Shown one piece after another: positions 26,758-35,316 of a DNA stretch of 60,233 nucleotides. Source of the DNA: a virus; the IMG/VR virus record IMGVR_UViG_3300009428_000008, positions 1-60,233 of that record, one strand, 5' to 3'. How positions within the stretch are numbered: position 1 is the first letter of the stretch; each line of letters begins with the position of its first letter. The notes beneath the pieces are model-generated. The model was not told the DNA's origin, ran no database searches, and worked only from the letters and a program-made list of their open reading frames with translations. A program made the translations under genes and the position numbers.

Positions 26758-27203
26758 TAAATTGGACATATCTTAAAGAAGAAATAACTGACATAAAACA
26801 ATTAGATAAACATATAATGGGATTTGTTTATAGAATTGATCATATTCCATCTAATAAATCTTATATTGGTAAAAAATTTCTTGTATTTACTCGTAAGCAA
26901 AAATTAGGTAAAAAAGAATTAAAAGTATTTGAAGGTCAAAAAGGTAGACCACCTAAATTTAAAATAGTATCTAAAGAATCAGATTGGAAAACATATTGGA
27001 GTTCAAATAAACATTTAGTAAAATTAGTAAAAGGCGAACCTGAAGAAAACTTTAAACGTACTATTATTAGATTTTGTACTAGTAAAAAGGAACTAACATA
27101 TTTTGAAACTAAGTATCAATTTCTACATGAAGTTTTAGAAAATCCAAAAGAATACTTCAATGACAATATTCTCGGAAAATTCTTTACTAAAGATTTCATT
27201 TAA
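26754..27203 (+). CDS. GIY-YIG-like nuclease-fold protein
   Basis: A 149-residue protein with a GIY-YIG-type core: F-V-Y-R-I (24-28) and S-Y-I-G-K-K (35-40) correspond to the two GIY/YIG strands, followed by K-E-S-D-W-K-T-Y-W-S-S-N, and a Glu in L-T-Y-F-E-T-K-Y-Q (about residue 121) at the place of the catalytic Glu. GIY-YIG enzymes cut DNA using a metal; related free-standing proteins occur in many T4-like phages. Whether this one is a homing endonuclease or a phage DNA-processing enzyme is open. ATGA overlap with the tail gene. Confidence 0.65.
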   Translation: MINWTYLKEEITDIKQLDKHIMGFVYRIDHIPSNKSYIGKKFLVFTRKQKLGKKELKVFEGQKGRPPKFKIVSKESDWKTYWSSNKHLVKLVKGEPEENFKRTIIRFCTSKKELTYFETKYQFLHEVLENPKEYFNDNILGKFFTKDFI

Positions 27204-27205
27204 GC

Positions 27206-27236
27206 GTTGATGCACCAAATATGTTTCGTATATTAC
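27206..27236 (+). promoter_or_regulatory. Host-type promoter, GTTG-N19-TATATT, for primase
   Basis: GTTG at 27206-27209, 19 bases, then TATATTAC at 27229-27236 preceded by TTCG. It overlaps the first codons of the longest primase reading frame (ATG 27221), which argues that the ATG at 27242 is the real start and that the message from this promoter is nearly leaderless. Confidence 0.55.
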
Positions 27237-27241
27237 GATTC

Positions 27242-28174
27242 ATGATAAATGAACTATTAGTAAATCTAGTTAATTCTGTTATAGGAACAGGCAAGCGGAC
27301 AGCTAGGGGCAATCAAGCTCACTCATGTCCCTATTGCAATCATGTAAAACCTAAATTAGAAATAAATTTTTCCGAAAATAAAAAAGGTTATAATCCTTGG
27401 CATTGTTGGGTGTGTGATAAAAAAGGAACTCGAATTACATCTTTATTTAAACAAGTAAAAGCAGCTCCCGAAAAATTTGATGAATTATTTAAATTAATTG
27501 GTAATGAACAAGAACATAAAAAAGTTGTATCTGTTACAGATTTAAAATTACCCGAAGAATTTAAATTATTTGAAAATATTACAACCTCAAATATTGCAGG
27601 TAGGAAGGCAGTAGCATATTTAAAAAATAGAGGCATTACAAAAGATGATGTAGATAAATATAATATGGGGTATTGCACATCAGGTAGATATACTAATATG
27701 GTTATAATTCCATCCTATGATGAAACTGGTAAATTAAACTACTTTACAGGCCGTTCATTTGAAAAAGACCCTTATATAAAATATAGAAACCCAGAAACAT
27801 CTCGTGATATTATACCATTTGAGTTGTTTATAAACTGGAAATTACCGTTAATACTGTGTGAGGGACCATTTGACGCCATAGCCATTAAAAGAAACGCAAT
27901 ACCGCTATTAGGCAACAATATACAACAAAATTTAATGAAGCGAATTGTAACATCCACAGTTGAAAAAATTTACATAGCATTAGATAATGATGCTTTAAAA
28001 AAGGCAATATATTTTGCTGAGCAGTTTATAAATGAAGGAAAAGAAGTTCATCTAATTGAACTTAAAGGGAAAGACCCTAGTGAAATGGGATTTACTCAAT
28101 TTACAAATTTAATACAAAAATCAACTCCCCTTACAGAATATAATTTAATGGAGAAAAAATTATCATTAGTATGA
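27242..28174 (+). CDS. 61: DNA primase (gp61/DnaG-like) with zinc finger and TOPRIM domain
   Basis: A 310-residue primase that synthesises RNA primers for lagging-strand replication. N-terminal zinc motif: C29-P-Y-C32 and H54-C55-W-V-C58. The TOPRIM domain shows L-I-L-C-E-G-P-F-D-A (about 201-210) with the catalytic Glu, and Y-I-A-L-D-N-D-A (about 245-252) with the metal-binding D-x-D. Length is close to T4 gp61 (342). Start 27242 is chosen over 27221 because a TTG-N19-TATATT promoter overlaps the region between them. It overlaps the downstream nuclease start by four bases (ATGA). Confidence 0.88.
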   Translation: MINELLVNLVNSVIGTGKRTARGNQAHSCPYCNHVKPKLEINFSENKKGYNPWHCWVCDKKGTRITSLFKQVKAAPEKFDELFKLIGNEQEHKKVVSVTDLKLPEEFKLFENITTSNIAGRKAVAYLKNRGITKDDVDKYNMGYCTSGRYTNMVIIPSYDETGKLNYFTGRSFEKDPYIKYRNPETSRDIIPFELFINWKLPLILCEGPFDAIAIKRNAIPLLGNNIQQNLMKRIVTSTVEKIYIALDNDALKKAIYFAEQFINEGKEVHLIELKGKDPSEMGFTQFTNLIQKSTPLTEYNLMEKKLSLV

Positions 28175-28959
28175 AAAAGAAAACAATTAAAAAATCTTAT
28201 AATAGGATTTTAGAAATTTCGGAAGATGCAAAGCAAATTACCTTACCAGATGCACGATATTATAGAAGAAACGGTAAATATTACCCATCTATAACTTATG
28301 TATTAAGTTGTTACCCTAAAGGAAAACACTTCCAAGATTGGTTAAAAAAAGTAGGATATAGTGCTGATTGGATTGTTAAAAAAGCAGCTGAGGAAGGTAC
28401 TCAAGTACATGAAATGATTGAGGATTATCTTAATGGTAAAGAATTAAATTTCTTACAACATGGTATCCCAATGTACAATCCAGATGTTTGGCAGATGTTC
28501 CTAAAATTTGTTGATTTTTGGGAAGAATACACCCCAACACTAATTGAAGCTGAAGTACACCTATTTTCAGATGAAATTAAGGTAGCAGGTACTTGTGATT
28601 TAGTATGTGAGATTGAAGTAGAAGGTAAGACAGAAATGTGGATTATTGATTTTAAAACATCAAATAACTTACAAGTAACTCATGATTTACAAGGGGCTAT
28701 TTATGCTAAATGTTATGAAGAATGTTATGGTAAAACTGTAGATAGAGTAGGAGTATTATGGTTAAAATCAAAATCTAGGGGTAAAGATAAAGAAGGTAAA
28801 CGCCTAAAAGGTAAAGGATGGGAAATGCATGAGTCAAAACGCACACAAGATGAAAATATAGATATATTTGAAACTGTAAAAAAATTATTTGATTTAGAAT
28901 TTCCTAGACATTCTCCAATATTTACTGAATTTAAAACGCAAGCTAAACGAATTTTGTGA
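28171..28959 (+). CDS. RecB/Cas4-like PD-(D/E)XK nuclease
   Basis: A 262-residue nuclease of the PD-(D/E)XK superfamily (RecB C-terminal type). Motifs in order: G-T-Q-V-H-E-M-I-E-D-Y (about 76-86), A-G-T-C-D-L-V with the metal-binding Asp (about 138-144), I-I-D-F-K-T-S (about 158-164) giving the D-x-K pair, and Q-G-A-I-Y-A-K-C-Y (about 173-181), the Q-x-x-x-Y element of RecB-like enzymes. A few cysteines are present but no clear iron-sulphur set. Encoded right behind primase, so likely in replication or recombination. Its TGA is fused to a late-type promoter motif. Confidence 0.85.
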   Translation: MKKKTIKKSYNRILEISEDAKQITLPDARYYRRNGKYYPSITYVLSCYPKGKHFQDWLKKVGYSADWIVKKAAEEGTQVHEMIEDYLNGKELNFLQHGIPMYNPDVWQMFLKFVDFWEEYTPTLIEAEVHLFSDEIKVAGTCDLVCEIEVEGKTEMWIIDFKTSNNLQVTHDLQGAIYAKCYEECYGKTVDRVGVLWLKSKSRGKDKEGKRLKGKGWEMHESKRTQDENIDIFETVKKLFDLEFPRHSPIFTEFKTQAKRIL

Positions 28960-28968
28960 TATTTATAA
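28960..28968 (+). promoter_or_regulatory. Late-type promoter motif TATTTATAA
   Basis: Exact 9-mer whose first T overlaps the end of the string TTGTGATATTTATAAC directly after the nuclease stop. The next start is 13 bases past its last base. It opens the presumed internal-protein block. Confidence 0.6.
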
Positions 28969-28980
28969 CAAAATATTCAA

Positions 28981-29802
28981 ATGGACAATTTTAACTTAAA
29001 AAAATATTTAACTGAAGGTAGTTTACTTAAAGAAGCTCAAGATAACCCAAAGGCAATTATATTAGCAGGAGCACCTGGAGCTGGTAAAGGTTATATCTTA
29101 CGAGGTTTAGATTTAGGAGGTTTAAAGATATTAAATGTAGATGATATTTACATGGAACTTCTTAAGAAAGGAAATATTTCCCTTAATCTAAAAAAAGCAA
29201 CTCCTGAAGAAAGAAGCCAACAAGCTTCTGCTATGGCAGTTGCAAATAAAGAATTTAAGGGTGATGTTGCTAACACAATTGAAGGTAAAGAATCATTTAT
29301 ACTAGATGGTACAGGTGCTTCATATAACCAAGCTGTTAAATTAAAAGGTGAATTAGAAGAAGCGGGATATAGTGTATTTATGCTTTATGTTTATACTGAT
29401 TTAGAACGTGCATTATACCAGAATCAGGACAGATATGAAAAATCTGATGGTAAGGATAGAAGTTTAGCACCTGCTATAGTAATGAAAACTTGGAAAAATG
29501 TAACAAAAAATTATACACCATATCAAGAATTATTTGGTGATAATTTTATATCAGTAGCTAATACTTTAGAGGATCAAGAAATAGGTGACTTGGATAGCAT
29601 TGTAAAAAAATATCTTGAGCCTTATAAGCCTGAGGGAACAATACCAAAAACACCAAAACAACAAGCTCGTAGAGATAAAGAAAAAGCACAAGATGCTGAA
29701 GAGTTAAGATCTATGCTCAATGATAAATTTGTACAAAATATTGTAGATTCATCAATATCCAAAGATGAGGCACAAACAAGATTAAAAAACTTTTTAAAAT
29801 GA
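28981..29802 (+). CDS. Zeta-toxin-like P-loop kinase with capsid-targeting-like N terminus
   Basis: A 273-residue protein. Residues 1-19 form a helix with two L-x-E sites, Y-L-T-E12 and L16-K-E18-A19, resembling the T4 capsid-targeting peptide cut by gp21; the first eight residues MDNFNLKK are identical to those of the protein at 41602. The enzyme domain has a P loop G-A-P-G-A-G-K-G (30-37), V-D-D-I-Y (53-57), and F-I-L-D-G-T-G (about 106-112), as in zeta toxin/AAA-type small-molecule kinases. The C-terminal 70 residues are charged and helical. Substrate unknown. It could be carried in the head and injected. It overlaps the next gene by four bases. Confidence 0.7.
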   Translation: MDNFNLKKYLTEGSLLKEAQDNPKAIILAGAPGAGKGYILRGLDLGGLKILNVDDIYMELLKKGNISLNLKKATPEERSQQASAMAVANKEFKGDVANTIEGKESFILDGTGASYNQAVKLKGELEEAGYSVFMLYVYTDLERALYQNQDRYEKSDGKDRSLAPAIVMKTWKNVTKNYTPYQELFGDNFISVANTLEDQEIGDLDSIVKKYLEPYKPEGTIPKTPKQQARRDKEKAQDAEELRSMLNDKFVQNIVDSSISKDEAQTRLKNFLK

Positions 29803-31508
29803 GTAAAATAATAGCAGCCTATGGTGGTGGGTTTAAACCCCCAACAGCAGGCCACTTTGAAGTAGTTAAAACGGCACTAGAAAACAACCCGGAAATAGAT
29901 GAATTTATAATTTATGTTGGTAGTGGTGAACGAGATGGTATATCACAAGATGAATCAATTTTAATTTGGGATACCTTTGCTAATTATCTCCCTATGAAAG
30001 TTAAAATTGAACCCTCAACAGCACCTATTGGTGATATTATTCGTTTAGGTAAAAATAATCCTGAAGACGAGGTTTATTTTGTAATTGGGGGTCGTGATGA
30101 TAATGCAGGTGATATGAAAGATATTTCTTCTAGAACTAAAAATATTGAAGCTGCATACCCAAATATGAAAGTAAAAGTAATAATAACACCCGATAAAGGA
30201 ATGAGTGGTACTAATGCTCGAAAAGCAGCTAAAAAATCCGAAGAAGAATTATCAAAATTTTTACCAAATGGTTTAACACCAGAAGAAAAATTAGAAGTGT
30301 TTAATATTATACGTCCTGTAGTTAAAGAGCAATTAAATGAAAATGCTACATATACTAAAAAAATAAATCTTATACATAAATTAGCTACTCTAACTCAACA
30401 TATGTTAGATAAAGGTATGAATATTGAACCTTTACCTAAGTTAGAATTTATAGAAGATGACAGAGAAAATGCCAGTAAATTTTTAGGTAAAACTGCGTAT
30501 TATGATCCAAACACTCAAACCATAGTGCTATATACAGAAGGTAGACATCCTAAAGATATAACGCGTAGTTACGCGCATGAAATGATACACCACATACAAA
30601 ATTTAGAGGGTAGATTAGGCGATATTCAAACTACAAACACTCAAGAAGATGATCATTTAAATGATATTGAAGCAGAAGCTAATTTAAAAGGTACAATGAC
30701 ATTCAGAAATTGGACTGATAGTTTAAATGAAGCTATTGTAGGTGATAAAATCGAATGCGATAGTTGTGATTGGAGTTGGGATATAAAAGATGGAGGAGAT
30801 GATTTATATATTTGCCATGAATGTGGGCATGATAATACCCCATTAAATGAAGATGAAGATCCATGTTGGGATGATTATAAAATAGGAAGTCCAAAAACTA
30901 AAATATCTCCAAAAACCGGTAAACGAGTTAATAATTGTATACCTAAAAACGAGAGTCAAGATTATTTTGGTTTAACAAAAATGGTTAAAGAAATTTTGAT
31001 ATATGAAGAAGAGGTCGTATCTTCCCCACCTATGAAATATAAGATATACTCAGATATGGATGGTGTGTTAACAGATTTTGACAAATCATTCGAAAAATAC
31101 TCAAAAGGAATACCACCTAGAGAATATGAAGAAAAATTTGGTAAGGATGGTTTTTGGAAATTAATTGATGGTGAAGGTAAAGTTGGATTTTGGGTAGGAA
31201 TGCCTTGGATGGGAGATGCTAAACAGTATTGGGATTATATTAAAGACTTTGATGTAGAACTATTATCATCACCTTCTAGATCTGAAACCTCAAGATTAGG
31301 TAAAAGATTATGGGTTAGAAATAACCTACCAGGTGTGAAATTAACACTAGCACAAGCTTTCAATAAGAAAAATTATGCTGAACCTAATCATATATTAATT
31401 GATGATAGAAAGTCAAACATAGATCAATGGGTAGCAGCTGGAGGGGTAGGTATACTACATACATCAGCAGTAGATACAATCCAACAACTTAAAAAATTAG
31501 GATTATGA
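29799..31508 (+). CDS. Four-domain protein: nucleotidyltransferase, zincin peptidase, zinc ribbon, HAD phosphatase
   Basis: A 569-residue multidomain protein. Residues 1-140: nucleotidyltransferase of the HIGH type (G-G-G-F-K-P-P-T-A-G-H at 9-19, S-G-T-N-A-R at 136-141). Residues about 185-310: zincin-like domain with H260-E-M-I-H264-H (HExxH). Residues 320-345: zinc ribbon C320-x2-C323, C339-x2-C342. Residues 354-383: a C-W-D-D-Y...N-C-I-P-K module that I recall from marine phage proteins. Residues 413-569: HAD-type hydrolase (D419-M-D421-G-V-L-T-D; I-D-D-R-K-S-N at 534-540). L-N-E tripeptides at 179-181, 309-311 and 349-351 lie between domains, fitting gp21 cleavage. Possibly a packaged polyprotein. 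Confidence 0.75.
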   Translation: MSKIIAAYGGGFKPPTAGHFEVVKTALENNPEIDEFIIYVGSGERDGISQDESILIWDTFANYLPMKVKIEPSTAPIGDIIRLGKNNPEDEVYFVIGGRDDNAGDMKDISSRTKNIEAAYPNMKVKVIITPDKGMSGTNARKAAKKSEEELSKFLPNGLTPEEKLEVFNIIRPVVKEQLNENATYTKKINLIHKLATLTQHMLDKGMNIEPLPKLEFIEDDRENASKFLGKTAYYDPNTQTIVLYTEGRHPKDITRSYAHEMIHHIQNLEGRLGDIQTTNTQEDDHLNDIEAEANLKGTMTFRNWTDSLNEAIVGDKIECDSCDWSWDIKDGGDDLYICHECGHDNTPLNEDEDPCWDDYKIGSPKTKISPKTGKRVNNCIPKNESQDYFGLTKMVKEILIYEEEVVSSPPMKYKIYSDMDGVLTDFDKSFEKYSKGIPPREYEEKFGKDGFWKLIDGEGKVGFWVGMPWMGDAKQYWDYIKDFDVELLSSPSRSETSRLGKRLWVRNNLPGVKLTLAQAFNKKNYAEPNHILIDDRKSNIDQWVAAGGVGILHTSAVDTIQQLKKLGL

Positions 31509-31717
31509 GTAAATTAGGTTCAATAAATGGGGGGTATGAGGGAGGATCTCCTAGAATTAAAAGTGATAATCCCTTAGTACCTTATAACGGTGCAATCCCA
31601 AAACAAGTACCACCATTAGATATAATAAATAGACTAAAAACACTTCATTCTGGTGGTAATCTATCAGATGAAGGTATAAGGATAATAATAGATCAGTTAA
31701 AACAATTAGTTTCATGA
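31505..31717 (+). CDS. Small hypothetical protein
   Basis: A 70-residue protein with a Gly/Pro-rich first half (N-G-G-Y-E-G-G-S-P-R-I) and a C-terminal helix (D-E-G-I-R-I-I-I-D-Q-L-K-Q-L-V). Both ends overlap neighbours by four bases (ATGA), so it is inside a tightly coupled operon from 28981 to 32292. Function unknown. Confidence 0.65.
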   Translation: MSKLGSINGGYEGGSPRIKSDNPLVPYNGAIPKQVPPLDIINRLKTLHSGGNLSDEGIRIIIDQLKQLVS

Positions 31718-32292
31718 GTAAAGTCCAAGGGTTAAATAAACAATTTTCAGAAAAAGATGTAAATCGTATGCGTAACCTTATTCAAGGTAAGCATGGAGAA
31801 AAAGTAGGTCAAAGTGTAGGTTATGCTAAACATGATCAAGATTATAAAGAAGGAGATATTTGGGAGGCAGATGACCGAAAGTGGACTATCAAAGACGGAA
31901 TAAAACAAAATATAACAAAATTAGATGCTGCTAAGAAAGCATATTTGCTACCTATTTTTTGTCCTAGTTGCAATTCAAAAATGCATTCTGATTTAGATAA
32001 ACCATACTATAATATTCATAAAAAATGTCTTAATTGTGTTATTGATTTTGAAGCAGATTTAAGATCAGCAGGATTATTTGAAGCCTATGAATCAAAAATA
32101 ATAAATTCTGAATTAGATGGGTTTATTGAAAGTTTTAAATCTTATGTAGAGTCTGAATTATCTAATCAATCAAATCAAGGATTTATTTCAGAACAAGGTG
32201 ATGTAGAAAAATGGTCAGGTTCTATAAATAAAGATAGAGTATTAGAAGGATTAGAAAAAACCATAAAACATTTAAATAAGCTTAAAAGATAA
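31714..32292 (+). CDS. Conserved zinc-binding phage protein
   Basis: A 192-residue protein with a zinc site formed by F-C-P-S-C-N (about 83-86) and K-K-C-L-N-C (about 105-108). Conserved-looking segments G-K-H-G-E-K-V, D-I-W-E-A-D-D-R-K-W-T-I-K-D-G-I-K-Q-N-I-T and G-D-V-E-K-W-S-G are ones I remember from uncharacterised proteins of T4-like marine phages. No catalytic motif is visible. ATGA overlap with the previous gene. Probably a virion or head-assembly protein by location; function unknown. Confidence 0.7.
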   Translation: MSKVQGLNKQFSEKDVNRMRNLIQGKHGEKVGQSVGYAKHDQDYKEGDIWEADDRKWTIKDGIKQNITKLDAAKKAYLLPIFCPSCNSKMHSDLDKPYYNIHKKCLNCVIDFEADLRSAGLFEAYESKIINSELDGFIESFKSYVESELSNQSNQGFISEQGDVEKWSGSINKDRVLEGLEKTIKHLNKLKR

Positions 32293-32302
32293 CATATTTT
32301 TA

Positions 32303-32313
32303 TATATTTATAA
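32303..32313 (+). promoter_or_regulatory. Late-type promoter motif TATATTTATAA
   Basis: The extended form, with the 9-mer at 32305-32313 and the next ATG nine bases past its end. There is no TTG box at 19-21 bases. Context AAAACAATG at the start codon. Confidence 0.6.
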
Positions 32314-32321
32314 TTAAAACA

Positions 32322-32852
32322 ATGTCAGAATTCAACATTACAGGGTGGCTTAAAAATCATTATTTAGCAGAAGCCGGTGAACCTAGCTCTAAAGTAACAT
32401 CTTTAGTCCCATTAATAGTAGATGCTATTAATCAAGTTGATGAAAACCTTTCATACAAAGACTTAGCTGAAGCTATTGGTATAATCCTTATTGAACAATA
32501 TGGCTCCCATAATTTTCAACCTTTTATAGGTGTACTTCATTCTAAAATAGGAATGGATGAAAATATACTAAAAGAATCACTTGATCTTAATGACATAGCA
32601 ATAACCCACACTGCAGAGTTAGAGAAGATATTTGATAGTAGACCTTATGTTAGTATGGGTCCTTATGGAGAGGGTAGTTTAACATTTAATATAAAAGATG
32701 AATTATCTGATGAAGATTGGAAGAAAGCACTTACATGGGTTAAAGATCAGGGTTATCAAATAGAAACTCAGTCTAATTACTATGAAGTTGACATTGATGA
32801 TGATAGATCTTGGTTTCCAAAAATCAACTTTAGTTTTCCAACTCCAAATTAA
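32322..32852 (+). CDS. Hypothetical protein with capsid-targeting-like N terminus
   Basis: A 176-residue protein. Residues 1-18 ([18 protein letters not shown]) form a helix ending L15-A-E17-A18, a good match to the T4 gp21 cleavage rule. Residues 20-90 are helical; residues 100-176 contain repeated acidic and aromatic stretches. L-K-E at about 82-84 is a second possible cut. No fold recognised. Behind its own late-type promoter. Confidence 0.65.
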   Translation: MSEFNITGWLKNHYLAEAGEPSSKVTSLVPLIVDAINQVDENLSYKDLAEAIGIILIEQYGSHNFQPFIGVLHSKIGMDENILKESLDLNDIAITHTAELEKIFDSRPYVSMGPYGEGSLTFNIKDELSDEDWKKALTWVKDQGYQIETQSNYYEVDIDDDRSWFPKINFSFPTPN

Positions 32853-32862
32853 AAAATATATA

Positions 32863-34395
32863 ATGAAAGATATAAAAAATATACAGGAATTCTTTTCTAA
32901 AACCATAGAAGAAATGATGGATTTAAATGATCCTGTTTTAGTAAAATCAAGAGCACAAAAATCCAAACCAGAATCTTCTCGTGGGATTGATTATGATGAA
33001 GCTTTAACTCTTAGAGGTATGAAAGCAGATATAGAAAAAAGAATTAAACAACTATATATTGATATGGAGCAAGAAGCTGAGCCAGAAGGTGGTGAAGTAG
33101 CTGATAGATATGGTAGTGAATTAAATAAATTAGAAGATCGTTTATATAAAATTGAAAAACAATTGAGAGATTATGATATGAATGAATCATTAGAAGAAAA
33201 AGAAGGTGTAAAACATTATACAAAAGATGGTAAAGAATGGAAGGGTACAACACATAAAATGCCAAACGGTAAACTTATGACCCAAAATCCTCATAATAAA
33301 GATAGTGAAAAATTATTCCATAAAGAAGATTTAACTGAATCAATAGATGAAGTTAAAGAATATACAAGGGTATCAAAACCTAGATTTATAAAAGATAAAA
33401 GAAATCCTAACTTTTTAAATGTGTATATGGATTATGATATTGGACCTGGAGGTGCATCAATAGCATTAGGCAAAGAAACAATGACAGGTCAAATTAGAAG
33501 ATTAAGCTCAGCTGAAGCTGTAAGACAAATGAATAACGTAGCTAAAAAGCTTAACGATAATTTTGATGTAGAAGATATTGAAGTAACAGATTTAGAAAAT
33601 GGTAAAGTAAGAATATTCGCTGTATCTGATGATTTTATTAATATGGATCCAAACATGTTAAGTGAAATTAAAGAATCACTTAACCCAGAAGTACACAGAT
33701 TAGTAAATGGGTTTATTAGAAAAATGGCTGATAGATATGATTATTCTCTTCAAGATGCAGTTAATGCTACGATGCAAGTTTTAAGAAATCAAAATTATGA
33801 TGGTATTAATGAATTATTAAATGAATTAGATCTTCCTCAATCTTTATTAGCAAAAGCAAATAATCAGGTAAAATCTCCCTCAACTATGGCTAGTTTATTA
33901 TTAAACTTATATGATGCTATTCAAGCTAAAGAACAGATTGATTATTCAAAAAATTCAAAATTTAAAAGAGCATTAGATTTATTTAAAGATTTAGCAGATG
34001 ACAAAGTAGAAGGTACAAATGGTGAAGATGTAGAATCTGTTACTGAAGCAACTAATATATCAATTCAAAACTATTGGGATAAAGAAAATCAATCCGGGGG
34101 TAGTATGGATACAAGTAGAGAATTAGAAAAAAATGATGTTAAACAATTTTCTATAAATGTTGACAATAAAGTCGCATATTTAACAAAATTAAGAGATGAT
34201 GGTAAGTTTAAAAGTACAAAAGTAACTGACGACAAAATAGAAAGTTGGTCAATTAAACCTAAAATGCCAGGATCTAAAATAGCATCTATGTTAATAGACG
34301 AAAATGTTGTAAGGGTAAATAAAGTCATACAATCAATAAAAGAATCTAAAACATATAAATTATCAACAAAATATGGCAAGAATATTAATAAGTAA
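32863..34395 (+). CDS. Large probable internal head protein, modular
   Basis: A 510-residue protein with no recognised enzyme. The ATG at 32863 is preferred over an in-frame ATG at 32782, which would overlap the previous gene by 71 bases. Residues 1-20 form a helix ([12 protein letters not shown]); 40-95 a coiled coil. Residues about 105-145 hold [11 protein letters not shown] and [10 protein letters not shown], a module that I recall from other marine phage proteins. Several L-x-E tripeptides (S-L-E-E, L-T-E-S) separate segments. The protein is charged and mainly helical after residue 260. Likely a head-core or co-packaged protein by context. Confidence 0.6.
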   Translation: MKDIKNIQEFFSKTIEEMMDLNDPVLVKSRAQKSKPESSRGIDYDEALTLRGMKADIEKRIKQLYIDMEQEAEPEGGEVADRYGSELNKLEDRLYKIEKQLRDYDMNESLEEKEGVKHYTKDGKEWKGTTHKMPNGKLMTQNPHNKDSEKLFHKEDLTESIDEVKEYTRVSKPRFIKDKRNPNFLNVYMDYDIGPGGASIALGKETMTGQIRRLSSAEAVRQMNNVAKKLNDNFDVEDIEVTDLENGKVRIFAVSDDFINMDPNMLSEIKESLNPEVHRLVNGFIRKMADRYDYSLQDAVNATMQVLRNQNYDGINELLNELDLPQSLLAKANNQVKSPSTMASLLLNLYDAIQAKEQIDYSKNSKFKRALDLFKDLADDKVEGTNGEDVESVTEATNISIQNYWDKENQSGGSMDTSRELEKNDVKQFSINVDNKVAYLTKLRDDGKFKSTKVTDDKIESWSIKPKMPGSKIASMLIDENVVRVNKVIQSIKESKTYKLSTKYGKNINK

Positions 34396-34404
34396 TATTC
34401 TCAA

Positions 34405-34415
34405 TATATTTATAA
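34405..34415 (+). promoter_or_regulatory. Late-type promoter motif TATATTTATAA
   Basis: Extended motif with the 9-mer at 34407-34415, 26 bases before the ATG at 34441. No TTG partner box. Confidence 0.6.
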
Positions 34416-34440
34416 TCAAAACAACTAAAATATTTTCATA

Positions 34441-35106
34441 ATGAAAAAATCAGAATTAAAAGAAATCATCAAAACAGCTATGTTAGCTGAAGCTAATGAT
34501 TCCAAAAAAGGAAACAGCGAAGAGCAAAAACGCATGGAAGGTGCTATCAAAGATGATAGAGATCATATTAAAAATCTTGAAAAAGATATTAAAGATAATG
34601 AAGATAAATTATCTAAACTTAAAGACGACTACAAAGAAGACGTTAGTGAAGGTGGTAAATACTATGAAGACGATACAGTTGAAGAAGCTGAAGAAGTAGA
34701 TGTTGAAGATAATGAAGATATTAATGTTGATATTGAAGACGAAGTTGATATTGATGATGAATCTTCAAAATCAGAAATTGAAGTAGATTCAGAATTAGCA
34801 GGTGAAGATTCTGACGTAGCAGCTATATTGGGTCTATTAACTAAGGCACAATCTGAAGCAAAGAACTTAGGTGATGAAAAATTGATGGATCAAATTGGAA
34901 ACACAATTACATATTATACTAGAGCACACGTTGTAGCTGAGGAAGAAGGAATGGATCCTGAAAGATTTATGGGATCAGGAGGTGATGAAGTAGATTCAGA
35001 TAGTATAGTTAATGTAACAAAAGACAACCCAGCAGAAGACGCTGAAATTGGCTTCGCATTAGATGAGTCAACAAACAGATTTAAAAAATTAGCAGGTATT
35101 ATTTAA
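34441..35106 (+). CDS. Acidic scaffold-like protein with gp22-type ends
   Basis: A 221-residue protein. The N-terminal helix MKKSELKEIIKTAMLAEA ends in L15-A-E17-A18, matching gp21 cleavage. The centre (about 65-125) is extremely acidic (runs of D, E and V, e.g. V-D-V-E-D-N-E-D). The C terminus is R-F-K-K-L-A-G-I-I, almost identical to the end of the gp22 scaffold at 54276-55337. Acidic middle plus targeting helix plus shared C-terminal tag suggests a second scaffold or core protein, or a mimic that enters the prohead through the same contact. Confidence 0.65.
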   Translation: MKKSELKEIIKTAMLAEANDSKKGNSEEQKRMEGAIKDDRDHIKNLEKDIKDNEDKLSKLKDDYKEDVSEGGKYYEDDTVEEAEEVDVEDNEDINVDIEDEVDIDDESSKSEIEVDSELAGEDSDVAAILGLLTKAQSEAKNLGDEKLMDQIGNTITYYTRAHVVAEEEGMDPERFMGSGGDEVDSDSIVNVTKDNPAEDAEIGFALDESTNRFKKLAGII

Positions 35107-35142
35107 TAGTTATTAACAATAAAATTTATAAAAAAAACAATT

Positions 35143-35316
35143 ATGACAACAGTAGAATTAAAAGAACAGTTTGATGGAATTTACGAAAAATTTACAACTG
35201 AGCATTTAGGAAAATCAAAGGCAGCACATGGACGTGCTAGAAAAGCTTTAGGTGAAATTAAAAAACTTATAAGTGAATATCGTAAGGCTTCAATTGCTGA
35301 GGATAAAGCAAAATAA
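35143..35316 (+). CDS. Histone H1-like DNA-binding protein
   Basis: A 57-residue protein: M-T-T-V-E-L-K-E-Q-F-D-G-I-Y at the start, then H-G-R-A-R-K-A-L-G-E-I-K-K-L-I-S-E-Y-R-K-A-S. The R-A-R-K-A ... E-I-K-K-L ... E-Y/F-R-K pattern closely resembles the Bacteroidota Hc1-like (histone H1-like) proteins of about 58 residues. Basic and helical, it probably binds and compacts DNA. The stop is immediately followed by the next ATG. It may be carried with packaged DNA or act on the host nucleoid. Confidence 0.65.
   Translation: MTTVELKEQFDGIYEKFTTEHLGKSKAAHGRARKALGEIKKLISEYRKASIAEDKAK

Noticed and set aside
26754-27203. A mobile homing endonuclease insertion.
   Set aside because: It has no intron-like flanks and does not interrupt a gene; it is coupled by ATGA to the tail gene, so a resident gene is more likely. 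No transposase or integrase was seen in the window.
27221-27241. Upstream ATG for the primase.
   Set aside because: These bases hold the TTCGTATATT promoter element; the zinc-finger domain is intact from 27242.
32782-32862. Upstream ATG for the large protein at 32863.
   Set aside because: It would overlap the previous gene by 71 bases, and the extension is unlike any neighbour; ATG 32863 is ten bases after the previous stop.
34496-34699. A Lys/Ile-rich frame within the acidic scaffold-like gene.
   Set aside because: It is an out-of-frame shadow of a GAA/GAT-rich coding region and consists of almost only Lys, Ile, Leu and Thr.
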